64,000 nt of DNA from contig SXOB01000053.1 of the NCBI GenBank assembly GCA_005776945.1, positions 1-64,000 of the forward strand. Direction: 5' to 3'. Numbering within the stretch: position 1 is the first letter of the stretch; each line of letters begins with the position of its first letter. The notes beneath the pieces are model-generated. The model was given only the letters and a program-made list of their open reading frames with translations. It ran no database searches and was not told the origin of the DNA. A program made the translations under genes and the position numbers. Origin of the DNA: Pseudomonadota bacterium (lineage in GTDB: Bacteria; Myxococcota_A; UBA796; GCA-2862545). Shown here piece after piece: positions 1-8,295 of the stretch.

Positions 1-33
1 CAATGTCAGAAAGTTGTTTCTGCACGCTGACGC

Positions 34-606
34 ATGACCCGTTCCGTCCACGTCAAGCTCGCCGCGCATCACGATAACCCGGCACGCTTTCACCAACGCA
101 TCGAAGCCACCCTGACCCTCGGCAGTGACGGCAGTCTGCAGCTTGCCTATGTCGTGCAGGGCCTCAACCTCGACCTGCGCGTGCCGACACCGCATGCACC
201 CGCCCCGCACGATGCGCTGTGGCAGACCACCTGCTGCGAAGTCTTCCTCGGCGCGGCCGGGCAAACCGGCTACCGCGAATTCAATTTCTCGCCCTCCGGC
301 CAATGGGCCTGCTACGACTTTGCTGACACGCGCCAGCGCGCGCCCAGCTCCTACGATGGCCCCGCGCCGAAAATCGCCTTCGAACGTGAAGAGGATCTGC
401 TGAAACTCGTCGCCACGCTGCCCAAAGCCGCCTTGCCGAAAACGGACACGCTGCGTATCGCCCTCTCGGCCGTGCTCGAAGCCGAAGGTGGCCTCCATGC
501 GTACTGGGCGCTCGCCCACCCGCCCGGCAAGCCCGACTTCCACCATCACGCCGGCTTCGTGCTGAGTCTGAGCGCCCTCGGTTTCCGTCCTTCGCAGTGG
601 CCATGA
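34..606 (+). CDS. DOMON-like domain protein (foreign fragment)
   Basis: A complete 190-aa frame starting at ATG. The sequence resembles the small DOMON-like proteins found in betaproteobacteria such as Rhodocyclales (family recognised from memory); these have a single beta-sandwich ligand-binding fold and unknown substrates. Visible landmarks are the segment [11 protein letters not shown] near residue 65 and [16 protein letters not shown] near residue 82, typical of this family. No signal peptide or membrane segment is seen. It overlaps the next gene by four bases (ATGA), so the two form a small operon. The adjoining gene and the abrupt break at about 730 indicate that this piece does not belong to the same genome as the rest of the window. 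Confidence 0.75.
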   Translation: MTRSVHVKLAAHHDNPARFHQRIEATLTLGSDGSLQLAYVVQGLNLDLRVPTPHAPAPHDALWQTTCCEVFLGAAGQTGYREFNFSPSGQWACYDFADTRQRAPSSYDGPAPKIAFEREEDLLKLVATLPKAALPKTDTLRIALSAVLEAEGGLHAYWALAHPPGKPDFHHHAGFVLSLSALGFRPSQWP

Positions 607-734
607 AGTTCGGTATCGAGCGTCTGATCGAGGATGCTGCGCTGCGACGTCCGTTGGCGGGAAAGCGCATCGCCCTGCTCGCCCATCCGGCTTCGGTGAC
701 GCGCGATCTGACTCACAGTCTCGATGCGCTCGCG
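603..734 (+). pseudogene. namZ: NamZ/DUF1343 N-terminal fragment (cut at the chimera junction)
   Basis: Only the first ~44 residues are present. They begin [11 protein letters not shown] and contain [15 protein letters not shown], which matches the beginning of DUF1343 proteins (exo-beta-N-acetylmuramidase NamZ, cell-wall recycling). The family is about 400 residues long, so this is a stub. After DALA the frame runs on into what is clearly the antisense of ftsZ. The ATG overlaps the stop of the DOMON-like gene. I read it as a real gene truncated by misassembly, not a natural pseudogene. Confidence 0.7.
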
Positions 735-735
735 G
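722..735. other. Probable assembly-chimera junction
   Basis: The 14 bases here can be read both as the end of the conserved NamZ segment (SLDALA) on the plus strand and as the FtsZ segment EDRERI on the minus strand. Recognisable namZ lies only to the left and recognisable ftsZ only to the right. A short shared sequence at the meeting point of two unrelated conserved genes is typical of a false join by an assembler. Confidence 0.7.
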
Positions 736-995
736 TCTTCGATCGCGGCTTCACGGCCCACTTCGGGATTCGCGCCAGCGCCCAGACCCTTGGTGTGACC
801 CGCCCCCAACTGGAAGCGCTTGCCCGCAAGGCTCCGGGCGAGGTCCTGGCCGTCCGTATTCATCGCAATGAACTCGACGCCCGTCAGGCCCGCCTGAATC
901 ATCGTGTTGATGGCGTTGCCGCCACCGCCCCCGACCCCGATGACCTTGATCTTGGCGCCGGGCGGAATCGTGGTGTCGTGGATGAGTTCGATCAT
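723..995 (-). CDS. ftsZ: Cell division GTPase FtsZ, N-terminal 91 residues only
   Basis: FtsZ is the tubulin-like GTPase that forms the division ring. The fragment starts MIELIHDTT and carries the N-terminal nucleotide-binding features: [15 protein letters not shown] (residues 18-32), the NTDGQ segment (residues 46-50) and [12 protein letters not shown] (residues 69-80). It breaks off after EDRERI, where a normal protein continues for about 290 more residues, including the GGGTGTG signature. A GGAG ribosome site lies seven bases before the ATG. ftsZ is essential, so the break is best explained by the chimeric join. It follows ftsQ after 34 bases with no ftsA in between. Confidence 0.85.
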
Positions 996-1029
996 GGGAG
1001 GGCTCCGAGGATGCGGGAAGGTGGGAGGT

Positions 1030-1776
1030 TTACAAGGGACGGAAGGAAAGGTGCGGGCGGACCACGGCGAGTTGCCTCGGGGCGAGGTCGACCTCGGTCG
1101 ACCGAGCCGTGAGGTCGGGCTTGCGCATCATCAGCGCCCCCAGGTGGTCGAGCTGACGGTCGCGGCCGCCGAGTCCAAACAGGAGGCGCGATGGACCTAC
1201 GGTCACGGTCCACCCGGCCGTCCGGGAAAAATGAATTTCGCTGACGTCGGCGGGATGGACCAGACCTTTGGCCTCCAGAGCGAGAAGGAGGTCCACGGCC
1301 GAGGCCAGCGCCACCGCGGGCAGGTCGGGGTGCAACTCCGCCAGGTCCGGCGTCAGCCCCGTGAGGTGGGGCAGGTCCATGTGGTCCGGGTCCGCCTCCG
1401 CGAACACGACCCCACTCGCGTCGACGTACCAAGTTCCGCCGTGGTGCAACACCGCGAGTGGCTCATGCTCTTTGACGCGAATCAGCAGCGTGTTGGGCCA
1501 CACGAGCGCGACTTCGGCGCGCTCCACCCAAGGATGCGCCTCGACCCGCTTCGCGACCGCCTGGGGCCAAATCTCCCACATCCGGGTCCCGTTGCGAACC
1601 TGCGAGGCGTGGCGCAGTTCGGCCGACGGCGCGTAGTCGGCACCCACAAAGACAACATGCTCGACGAGGGCGAGGTCCGGGCGCAGGGCGAACAGCCCTG
1701 CCGCGAAGGCCAGCGACGCGCCAGCGGCGGCCCACGGCCCAACGATCGATCGGATCGCGGGACGGATCGCGGCCAT
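1030..1776 (-). CDS. ftsQ: Cell division protein FtsQ
   Basis: FtsQ is a bitopic inner-membrane protein linking early and late divisome components. The 248-aa form starting [10 protein letters not shown] has a short cytoplasmic segment, one membrane helix (about residues 11-30), then a POTRA-like segment containing [11 protein letters not shown] and, further on, the typical [21 protein letters not shown] stretch followed by EHEPLAVL. This start was chosen because the longer frame (from 1884) adds 36 unconserved residues; neither start has a strong ribosome site. ftsZ lies 34 bases downstream in the same direction. The missing ftsA between them departs from the usual ftsQ-ftsA-ftsZ order. Confidence 0.8.
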   Translation of the reverse strand: MAAIRPAIRSIVGPWAAAGASLAFAAGLFALRPDLALVEHVVFVGADYAPSAELRHASQVRNGTRMWEIWPQAVAKRVEAHPWVERAEVALVWPNTLLIRVKEHEPLAVLHHGGTWYVDASGVVFAEADPDHMDLPHLTGLTPDLAELHPDLPAVALASAVDLLLALEAKGLVHPADVSEIHFSRTAGWTVTVGPSRLLFGLGGRDRQLDHLGALMMRKPDLTARSTEVDLAPRQLAVVRPHLSFRPL

Positions 1777-1955
1777 GCCGTCGAGGAAGGAAGTCACGGG
1801 GCGCCGGGAGGCTGGGGGGAAGGGCTTCACCGGGGTGGTGGAGCGCGTGAAAAACTCTCTACACGACCCGATCCCAACCTTCAAGGGGGCTTCAAAGAAA
1901 AATAAGGTGGCCGCGGCCTCCCGGAAGATCCGGTCCGGCGGCCGATCGTTGGCCT

Positions 1956-2483
1956 TCAGCCAAGCGCGATGTGGACCGCAACGCCGAACAGGGCCAGCGC
2001 GGCCATTCGCTCCCCGCTCGCGTCCATCCCCTTACCCACGGCCCCTCCCAAAAATACGGCCAGCAACGTACTGATCGACGTCAACGACCCGATCGTCCAA
2101 CTGAGGCCCTGACCCCCATGGGCCAAGGTGGGCGCCGAAATGCCGGCAAAGGCGGCATCGACACTCGTCGCAAAGGCCGCCGCAATGAGAGCCGGCCGCT
2201 GCGCGCGCGGCGCAACCGCCGTGCCGGCGCGACGCCAAACTGCCACGCCAATGGCCACCAATATGACCGCCGCCAAGGCGCGTCCGCGCCCGCCCCAGCC
2301 GCTCAACACGAGCGTCCCCGCCGTGGCGCCAACGGCCCACATCCCACCTTGGAAGACGCCGAACCAAGCGGCTGCTTCTACCGCGACCCGGGCGGGTGGA
2401 CGCCGCGTGCCCAACGCGGCCGCCACCGCGACGGAGTCGACCGCCAGCGCGATGGCGAGGGCCAGCCCGGTCGCGTCGATCAG
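1956..2483 (-). CDS. mntP: MntP-like manganese efflux pump family protein, probable CTG start
   Basis: MntP proteins are six-helix inner-membrane exporters of Mn(II), built from two repeats. This 175-aa protein aligns by eye to both repeats: LAIALAVDSVAVAAALG near the N terminus corresponds to the first Asp-containing helix, and AAAFATSVDAAFAG to the second. The end STLLAVFLGGAVGKGM also fits. The nearest ATG/GTG/TTG (GTG at 2426) would remove most of helix 1 and its Asp. No such codon exists upstream before the stop, but a CTG at 2483-2481 overlaps the TGA of the upstream lipoprotein gene (CTGA) and gives MIDATGLALAIALAVD. I infer a CTG start with translational coupling; no clear ribosome site precedes it. 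The exact metal is not shown by sequence. Confidence 0.65.
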   Translation of the reverse strand: MIDATGLALAIALAVDSVAVAAALGTRRPPARVAVEAAAWFGVFQGGMWAVGATAGTLVLSGWGGRGRALAAVILVAIGVAVWRRAGTAVAPRAQRPALIAAAFATSVDAAFAGISAPTLAHGGQGLSWTIGSLTSISTLLAVFLGGAVGKGMDASGERMAALALFGVAVHIALG

Positions 2484-3046
2484 GGGTGCGCCGCGGCCGG
2501 GGCACTGCCCGCAGGTGCGCTACCGGCCGGCGCCGCCTCCGCTGCGCTTCCGGCCGGTGCTTCCTCGGCTCCGCCGACATCGCCGAGGTAGCCAAGTGCC
2601 TCGAGCGCCGCGTTCTCCTCATCCGACCCACCGGCCTTGGCCGCCTCCACGGCGGCCGTCAGCTCGGCATCGCCTGCAAAGCGCTTGAGGCCGCCGTCGA
2701 GCACGTGGATGGCGCCAGTCGCGTCGCCGCCGGCCTTCACCTGCTCCGCCGCGGCCAGATAGCTCCCCGCCTTGACCTGGGCGGGGTAGGCCGCAGCGAG
2801 TCGATCGAGCGTCGACAAGGCGTCCGTCCCCTTGCCGCTCCGAGCAATGGCCTCGAGCCGTTTGGACTCCAGCCGCCAAGCGACGGCCGGTTCGAGGCCG
2901 CCAACCGCCAACGCGGCGTCGGCCGCCGCGACGGCTGCCGCGTAGTCGGACGACGCCAAGGAGGCCTCGACCCCGCCGATGACGGCCTCCGGGTCCGTTC
3001 CCCCACACGCCATCGCAGCCACGACCACCCATACCCAGCGAGACAT
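2480..3046 (-). CDS. Small Ala-rich lipoprotein with helical repeats and an LGYL motif
   Basis: A 188-aa predicted lipoprotein. The start ATG at 3046 gives MSRWVWVVVAAMAC, a 13-residue signal ending at the lipidation Cys; a TTG four codons earlier is possible. The body is made of Ala-rich amphipathic helices that look like degenerate TPR repeats (for example AAAVAAADAALAVGG and GAIHVLDGGLKRFAGD). Near residue 155 it contains LEALGYLG, a motif I associate with the tails of alkaline-phosphatase-superfamily proteins, and it ends in a low-complexity APAGSAPAG tail. It is divergent from the AP operon starting at 3097, with only 50 bases between starts, so shared control is plausible. Function unknown. 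Confidence 0.65.
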   Translation of the reverse strand: MSRWVWVVVAAMACGGTDPEAVIGGVEASLASSDYAAAVAAADAALAVGGLEPAVAWRLESKRLEAIARSGKGTDALSTLDRLAAAYPAQVKAGSYLAAAEQVKAGGDATGAIHVLDGGLKRFAGDAELTAAVEAAKAGGSDEENAALEALGYLGDVGGAEEAPAGSAAEAAPAGSAPAGSAPAAAHP

Positions 3047-3096
3047 CGGCAACCCCAAATCAGCACACTGGGGTTAGCACGGCGCCCGGAGGTCCG

Positions 3097-5280
3097 TTGA
3101 CCCGCCGTCTTTGGGGCCGCCTGTTCGCCGTCGCGGCCGCCCTGAGCTTCCCCGCCGTCGCCTTCGCCTACATCGGTCCCGGCGCGGGCTTCGCGCTCGC
3201 GGGTTCATTCATGGTGCTGTTGACGACGCTTGCCATCGTCGCCCTCACCCTGCTGACCTACCCCTTCACACTCCTGTGGCGCGCGATTCGAATTGGCAAT
3301 CCCTACAAGGATGCCGCGGTCAAGCGCGTCATCGTCGTCGGCATGGACGGAATGGATCCTGGCCTCGCCAGCCGCTTCATGGCCGAGGGCCGCCTCCCCA
3401 ACTTCAAGCGCCTGGCGGACAAAGGTGCCTTCCGGGCCCTGCAGACGTCCAACCCGAGCATGTCGCCCGTCGCCTGGTCGACGTTCGCAACCGGAACCGA
3501 CGCGAGCCACCACGGCATCTACGACTTCATCACGCGCGACCCGTGCACCTGCGCGCCGTTGATTTCGTCGACCGACATCGGCAAGGTCGAGCGGGTCCTC
3601 AACATCGGCCGCTACGTCATTCCGCTCGGCAAGCCAGAGATCAAGCTCCTCCAGAAGGGCGAGGCCTTCTGGAAGGCGCTCGGCGAGCGTCACGTGCCGG
3701 CTATCGTCCAGCGCGTCCCCATCACCTTTCCGCCGAACGCGTTCCGGGGCCTCCTCCTCTCGGGCATGTGCGTCCCGGACCTCCGCGGATCGCAGGGTAC
3801 CTTCGCGTTCTTCACGACCGAGGAGAAGGAGGGCCGGCCAGCCTACACGGGAGGCGAACAGACGCTCCTGCGCCGCAAGGGCAACGTCATCCGCAGCCGC
3901 ATCGTCGGCCCCGACAACTCCCTGCTCAAAGCAGGCGGGCGCATGACGCTGCCGTTTACGCTGACCGTCGGAAAGGCCGGCGTCACCGTCGCAATCGAGG
4001 GCTCCGAGCCCTTTGAATTGGTGCCGCGACGCTACTCGCCCTGGATCAAGCTCACCTTCAAACCGGGGCTCGGCATCTCGGTCAACGGAATCGCGAGGTT
4101 CTACCTCAACGAGATGGACCCCAACGTCAACCTGTACATGACGCCGATCCACATCGATCCGGAGAATCCGGCGATGCCGATCAGCCACCCCGACGTTTAC
4201 GCGATTTACCTCGCCAAGAAGCAGGGGCCGTACGCCACCCTCGGCCTCGCCGAAGACACCTGGGCGCTCAACGAGCGCGTGATCGACGAAGCGGCCTTCC
4301 TCGACTTCGCCTACTTGGTCGGCGAAGAGCGCGAGAAGATGCTGCTCGACGCCATCGAAAAGACCCGTAGCGGCCTCGTGTGCACGGTCTTCGACACGAC
4401 CGACCGCATCCAGCACATGTTCTACCGTTACCTGGACCCGTCCCACCCCGCGAACGCCGGCAAGGACATCACGGCTCACAAGGACGAGGTCGCGAAGGTC
4501 TACGAGTCGATGGACCGGATGATCGGACGCCTGTGGCACGAAGTCGAGCGCGAGGACACCGCCTTCCTCGTCATCTCCGACCACGGCTTCACGAACTTCC
4601 GTCGCGGCGTAAACCTCAACTCCTGGCTCTTCCAGGAGGGGTACTTGGCCCTGCGCGACGGCCACGTGCTTTCCGGCGATTGGTTCGAGCACGTCGACTG
4701 GTCCAGGACGCGAGCGTTCGCCCTTGGCCTCACGGGCCTGTTCATCAACCGCAAGGGCCGCGAACAGTCTGGCATCGTCGAAGAGGGGGCCGAGTACGAC
4801 GCGCTGGTCGCCGAACTGCGCGAACGTCTCGTCGCGCTGCGCGACCCCGAGCGGGAAGGCCCCGTCATCCGTCGCGTAGTGTCCGCAATGGCCGAGATGG
4901 ACGGCCCCGAACGGTTCGACGCCCCCGACCTGCTCGTCGGCTACGAAGGCGGCTACCGCCACTCCTGGGAGTGCGCGACCGGCGCGGTCACGGCCACCGT
5001 TTTCCAGGACAACACGAAGTCGTGGAGCGGCGACCACTGCGTCGACCCCGACATCGTCCCCGGTGTGCTGTTCAGCAACCGGCCCCTGGCCACCGAACGT
5101 CCGCGCCTCATCGACATGCCGACGTCCATTCTTCGCCTCCTGGGCCAGAAGCCGCCCGCACACATGGTGGGCGGCATGATTTTCCCCACATCCGAGCAGC
5201 CAGCCGTCGCTCGCGGCTGGCTCGACCCGGCCACCCTCGACCAATCTGGTGCCGCGCCCGGCGCCTTGGCGGTCCCATGA
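3097..5280 (+). CDS. Membrane-anchored alkaline phosphatase superfamily hydrolase (phosphodiesterase type), copy 1
   Basis: A 727-aa protein of the type I phosphodiesterase/nucleotide pyrophosphatase branch of the AP superfamily. TTG start at 3097, chosen because GGAGG lies four bases upstream. Residues 1-24 form a signal peptide, followed by AYIGPGAGF and a hydrophobic segment (about 31-61). The catalytic domain begins at VIVVGMDGMDP (metal Asp84), with the likely Ser/Thr nucleophile in PVAWSTFATG (S128/T129), then DTTDRIQHMFYR, VISDHGF and WSGDHCVDPD, which supply the remaining metal ligands. It lacks the C/S-x-P-x-R sulfatase signature, so phosphate mono/diester or phosphotransfer chemistry is more likely than sulfate hydrolysis. 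Overlaps copy 2 (ATGA). Substrate unknown. Confidence 0.85.
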   Translation: MTRRLWGRLFAVAAALSFPAVAFAYIGPGAGFALAGSFMVLLTTLAIVALTLLTYPFTLLWRAIRIGNPYKDAAVKRVIVVGMDGMDPGLASRFMAEGRLPNFKRLADKGAFRALQTSNPSMSPVAWSTFATGTDASHHGIYDFITRDPCTCAPLISSTDIGKVERVLNIGRYVIPLGKPEIKLLQKGEAFWKALGERHVPAIVQRVPITFPPNAFRGLLLSGMCVPDLRGSQGTFAFFTTEEKEGRPAYTGGEQTLLRRKGNVIRSRIVGPDNSLLKAGGRMTLPFTLTVGKAGVTVAIEGSEPFELVPRRYSPWIKLTFKPGLGISVNGIARFYLNEMDPNVNLYMTPIHIDPENPAMPISHPDVYAIYLAKKQGPYATLGLAEDTWALNERVIDEAAFLDFAYLVGEEREKMLLDAIEKTRSGLVCTVFDTTDRIQHMFYRYLDPSHPANAGKDITAHKDEVAKVYESMDRMIGRLWHEVEREDTAFLVISDHGFTNFRRGVNLNSWLFQEGYLALRDGHVLSGDWFEHVDWSRTRAFALGLTGLFINRKGREQSGIVEEGAEYDALVAELRERLVALRDPEREGPVIRRVVSAMAEMDGPERFDAPDLLVGYEGGYRHSWECATGAVTATVFQDNTKSWSGDHCVDPDIVPGVLFSNRPLATERPRLIDMPTSILRLLGQKPPAHMVGGMIFPTSEQPAVARGWLDPATLDQSGAAPGALAVP

Positions 5281-7238
5281 TGGCATGGCTCTCGGCAGCG
5301 GCCTTTGCCCAGCCCGGCATGTTCGTGCTCGGCGTCGACGGGATGGACCCCGTCATCCTCCAGCGCCTCATCGACCAGGGCCGGGTCCCCAATCTGGCGA
5401 AAATGGCGCGAGAGGGCGCCTTCCAGCCTCTCGGGACGGCCAACCCGCCCCAGAGTCCCGTCGCGTGGTCCACCTTCGTGACCGGCGTCGACCCCGGCGG
5501 TCACGGCATCTTCGATTTCATCCATCGCGATCCGGCGACCTACCACCCCATCGCGTCGGCCACGCCAGCCCCCGAAGGCGAGGCCACCGTGTTTCGCCTC
5601 TTCGGCTATGTCCTGCCGATCTCGGTGCCCGAGGCGGGCAACAACCGAGGCGGAACGCCCTTCTGGGACCTCCTGCACAAGGCCGGCGTTCCGGTCGAGG
5701 TGTACCGCATTCCGGGAAACTTCCCGGTGCCCGAAAGCGAAGCGAAAGTGCTCAGTGGCATGGGCACACCCGACCTTCGCGGCGGCTACGGCACCTACAC
5801 GCTGTTCACGGACCAACCGGTCCCGTCGACGTCCAAAGGGGACATCATCCGTGTCCAGGTCGCCGACTATGACCTCGACGGCATCCCCGACACCGTGGAC
5901 ACCGCACTGAAGGGCGCACCCGACGTCCTCCACCTCGAGCCCGGCCAGGTACCCCGCGACGACGACTACCTCACGGCACGAGTGAGTTTCTCCGTGGACC
6001 CCGAGCACGAAACGGTGGCCGTACGAACCGGCGACGGCGTCACCGTCCTCCGGGAAGGCGAGTGGAGCCCGTGGATGACGGTGAGCTACGACGCCGCCCC
6101 CTTCGGCCTCATGCCGATCGAAGGCATCGTCCGCTTTTACGCGAAGGAACTCCGCCCAGGCTTCCAGATTTACGCGAGCCCTGTCAACATCAGCCCAGCC
6201 GCCCCGGCCATGCCGTTGACGAGCCCGACGGACTGGGCAACGGACCTGCTCGACGAAATCGGACCCTACTACACCCAGGGCATGCCCGAAGACACGAACG
6301 CCCTGCGCGACGGAACGTTCACCGACGACGAGTACCTCAAACAAGTCGGGCTCGTCCAAGAGGACACGCGACGCGTCCTCGACCGCGCGCTCGACGGCTT
6401 CAAGCCGGGTTCCTTCGGCTTCCTGTACGTCTCGGACATCGACCTGCAGTGTCACATGATGTGGCGCCACGGCGACCCCAAGACCCCGGATGCCCCACCC
6501 CACCCGGCGATGGACCCTGCCACTGCGGCCGCCCACGCCGGCAATATCGACCACTTCTACGAAGACGTGGACGAACTCGTCGGCACCGTCCGCGCGGGCC
6601 TGCCGGCCGACACGCGCATCATCGTGATGTCCGACCACGGCTTCCAGCCCTTTCACACGAAGTTCCACCTCAACGCGTGGCTGCGCGACGCGGGGCTCCT
6701 CGTCCTCAAGGATGGCGCAACCACGGGGTCCCTCACGGACGTCGACTGGTCCCGCACGAAGGCCTATGGCGTCGGTTTCAACGGCTTGTACCTCAACATT
6801 CGCGGGCGCGAAGGCCAAGGCATCGTCGATCCCGCCGCTGCGGGTGCGCTCGAAGCCGAAATTCGCGCAGGCCTCGAAGGGGTGTTGGCACCGGAGACCG
6901 GGGCGCGCGTCGTTCGCCGCGTGGTTTCCCGTGCACAGGCCTACCATGGCGCCCGCGTTGCCGAAGCGCCGGATCTGGTCGTCGGGTACGACGCCGGTTT
7001 CGGCAACTCCGACGAATCGACCCTTGGCATGGTGACCCGCGCCGTGTTCGAGCCGAACCGCGAAAAATGGTCGGGCAACCACCTCATGGACCCGGAAGTC
7101 GTCCCCGGTGTGCTCCTCGTCGACCGTCCCATCGAGGGCTCCGGTCACGACCTCACTGACCTGACTGCCACGTTATTGGAGCACTTCGGCGTGGCGAAGC
7201 CGGCCGAGTATGTTGGGCAACCCATCACCATTCGGTGA
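5277..7238 (+). CDS. Alkaline phosphatase superfamily hydrolase, copy 2 (secreted)
   Basis: A 653-aa paralogue of the preceding gene, starting at ATG 5277 inside its stop codon. The export signal is very short (MMAWLSAAAFA, 11 residues) and there is no following membrane helix, so it is probably periplasmic while copy 1 is anchored. Catalytic landmarks are retained: VLGVDGMDP (Asp21), PVAWSTFVTG (S65/T66), SDIDLQCHMMW, VMSDHGFQPF and WSGNHLMDPE. The middle part carries an extra beta-rich insertion, including DYDLDGIPDTVD. The two copies differ substantially, which suggests old duplication and different substrates or donor/acceptor roles. Same operon as the small protein, membrane protein and sulfotransferase-like gene. 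Confidence 0.85.
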   Translation: MMAWLSAAAFAQPGMFVLGVDGMDPVILQRLIDQGRVPNLAKMAREGAFQPLGTANPPQSPVAWSTFVTGVDPGGHGIFDFIHRDPATYHPIASATPAPEGEATVFRLFGYVLPISVPEAGNNRGGTPFWDLLHKAGVPVEVYRIPGNFPVPESEAKVLSGMGTPDLRGGYGTYTLFTDQPVPSTSKGDIIRVQVADYDLDGIPDTVDTALKGAPDVLHLEPGQVPRDDDYLTARVSFSVDPEHETVAVRTGDGVTVLREGEWSPWMTVSYDAAPFGLMPIEGIVRFYAKELRPGFQIYASPVNISPAAPAMPLTSPTDWATDLLDEIGPYYTQGMPEDTNALRDGTFTDDEYLKQVGLVQEDTRRVLDRALDGFKPGSFGFLYVSDIDLQCHMMWRHGDPKTPDAPPHPAMDPATAAAHAGNIDHFYEDVDELVGTVRAGLPADTRIIVMSDHGFQPFHTKFHLNAWLRDAGLLVLKDGATTGSLTDVDWSRTKAYGVGFNGLYLNIRGREGQGIVDPAAAGALEAEIRAGLEGVLAPETGARVVRRVVSRAQAYHGARVAEAPDLVVGYDAGFGNSDESTLGMVTRAVFEPNREKWSGNHLMDPEVVPGVLLVDRPIEGSGHDLTDLTATLLEHFGVAKPAEYVGQPITIR

Positions 7239-7263
7239 AGAGACCCAACGAAGAGGGGGATTC

Positions 7264-7464
7264 ATGTTCTGGGGCAATTCAGCCAAGGTCAAGCTGGACC
7301 GCGCGCTGTACGACAAGGTCGCCAAGGTCGCGGACGTCGCCGGCTACGCGACCACGGACGAGTTCGTCGCCCACGTCCTCGAGAAGGAGATGCTCCACTT
7401 CGAGAACATGAAGGGCGACGACGACATCCGCGCCAAGCTCAAGGGCCTCGGCTACATCTCGTAG
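7264..7464 (+). CDS. 66-aa small protein, ribbon-helix-helix-like with C-terminal LGYIS
   Basis: Start ATG 7264 is preceded by the purine-rich site AGAGGGGG. Residues 8-45 (beginning KVKLDRALYDKVAKVA and ending EFVAHVLEKEM) have the strand-helix-helix pattern of RHH/CopG folds, but the protein is acidic near its end, lacks other regulator features and sits inside an enzyme operon. It ends DIRAKLKGLGYIS, echoing the LEALGYLG of the lipoprotein at 2480. I know of similar small proteins next to AP-superfamily genes only from memory and cannot name a family. It could be an adaptor, a regulator, or a trans-acting copy of the LGY tail seen in other AP enzymes. Confidence 0.7.
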   Translation: MFWGNSAKVKLDRALYDKVAKVADVAGYATTDEFVAHVLEKEMLHFENMKGDDDIRAKLKGLGYIS

Positions 7465-7469
7465 GCGCC

Positions 7470-8282
7470 ATGACCTTTCTCGTCGGACCCATCACGTCGG
7501 TCTTCGACGTCCTGCTCGCGCCCTTCGGCCACGGTTGGCCGTGGTTCGACCTCGTCCTGTGGCCCTTGGTCGGCGCGGTCATCGCGTTGGTCGTCTACAA
7601 GTACGTCTCGAATCAGAAGGCCATTGCGGCGGCCAAAGACCGCATCGCCCTGCATCTCTACGAGGTGCGGCTCTTCCCCGAAGACCTGCGCATCGTGCTT
7701 GGTTCCACGCTGAAGATCTTGTGGCGCAATGCCGTGTACGTCGGGCACAACCTGCTGCCGATGGCCGTCATGTTGGCGCCGATGATGTTGCTCATCACCC
7801 AGCTCGTCAGCCACTACGCGTTCGCGCCGACCCCCGTAGGGGAGCCCGTCGTTCTGCAGGTCGCACTCGATTCCGGTCGCCCCGCCTCGTCCGTCCAGCT
7901 CGAGGTCCCCAACGGCGTCACCCTCGACGCCCCACCCGTTCGCACCGCCGACGGGCACGCTTACTTCCGCCTTCGCGGCGACGTCGCAGGCGACCACACC
8001 CTGGTGGTCCGCCAAGGAAGCGAGACCCAAACCAAGGTCTGGAGTGTCGGCGGGGAGGCCCGGAAGGTCTCACCGCTTCGCACCGACTCGCTCGAGGCCT
8101 GGCTCTACCCGGGAGAGCCCGCCCTCCCGGGCGATTCGTCCTTCCGAGAGTTGCGCATCGCCACGGCCGCCCAGCCCATGCACTGGCTTCCCGACGGCGA
8201 AGGTGGCATTCTGCTCTGGTTCTTCGCCCTCTCCCTTTTGGCCGGCTTTGCGCTCGCCAAACCCATGGGCGTTACCTTCTAG
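7470..8282 (+). CDS. Three-helix membrane protein with a periplasmic beta domain
   Basis: A 270-aa inner-membrane protein starting six bases after the small-protein stop. TM1 is about residues 26-46, followed by a charged helical segment (about 48-88), TM2 at about 95-115, a beta-rich soluble part (about 116-245) and TM3 at about 247-265. The TM1/charged helices/TM2 arrangement faintly resembles DUF106/EMC3 proteins of the YidC superfamily, but I cannot support that assignment by motif. Its fixed place between the AP enzymes and the sulfotransferase-like gene suggests a scaffold or transporter-like subunit of the same system. Confidence 0.7.
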   Translation: MTFLVGPITSVFDVLLAPFGHGWPWFDLVLWPLVGAVIALVVYKYVSNQKAIAAAKDRIALHLYEVRLFPEDLRIVLGSTLKILWRNAVYVGHNLLPMAVMLAPMMLLITQLVSHYAFAPTPVGEPVVLQVALDSGRPASSVQLEVPNGVTLDAPPVRTADGHAYFRLRGDVAGDHTLVVRQGSETQTKVWSVGGEARKVSPLRTDSLEAWLYPGEPALPGDSSFRELRIATAAQPMHWLPDGEGGILLWFFALSLLAGFALAKPMGVTF

Positions 8283-8295
8283 CGAGGGGAGTGTC

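Noticed and set aside
904-1905. 333-codon plus-strand frame opposite ftsQ
   Set aside because: The minus strand encodes a recognisable FtsQ; the plus frame has Arg/Gly/His-rich composition typical of a GC-rich antisense frame.
2426-2426. GTG 2426 as the mntP start
   Set aside because: It would delete most of the first membrane helix with its conserved Asp, which is clearly encoded upstream in frame.
3205-7148. Two very long minus-strand frames (about 690 and 730 codons) opposite the AP genes
   Set aside because: They mirror the codon pattern of the plus-strand genes, have no family motifs, and the plus-strand proteins have complete catalytic motifs.
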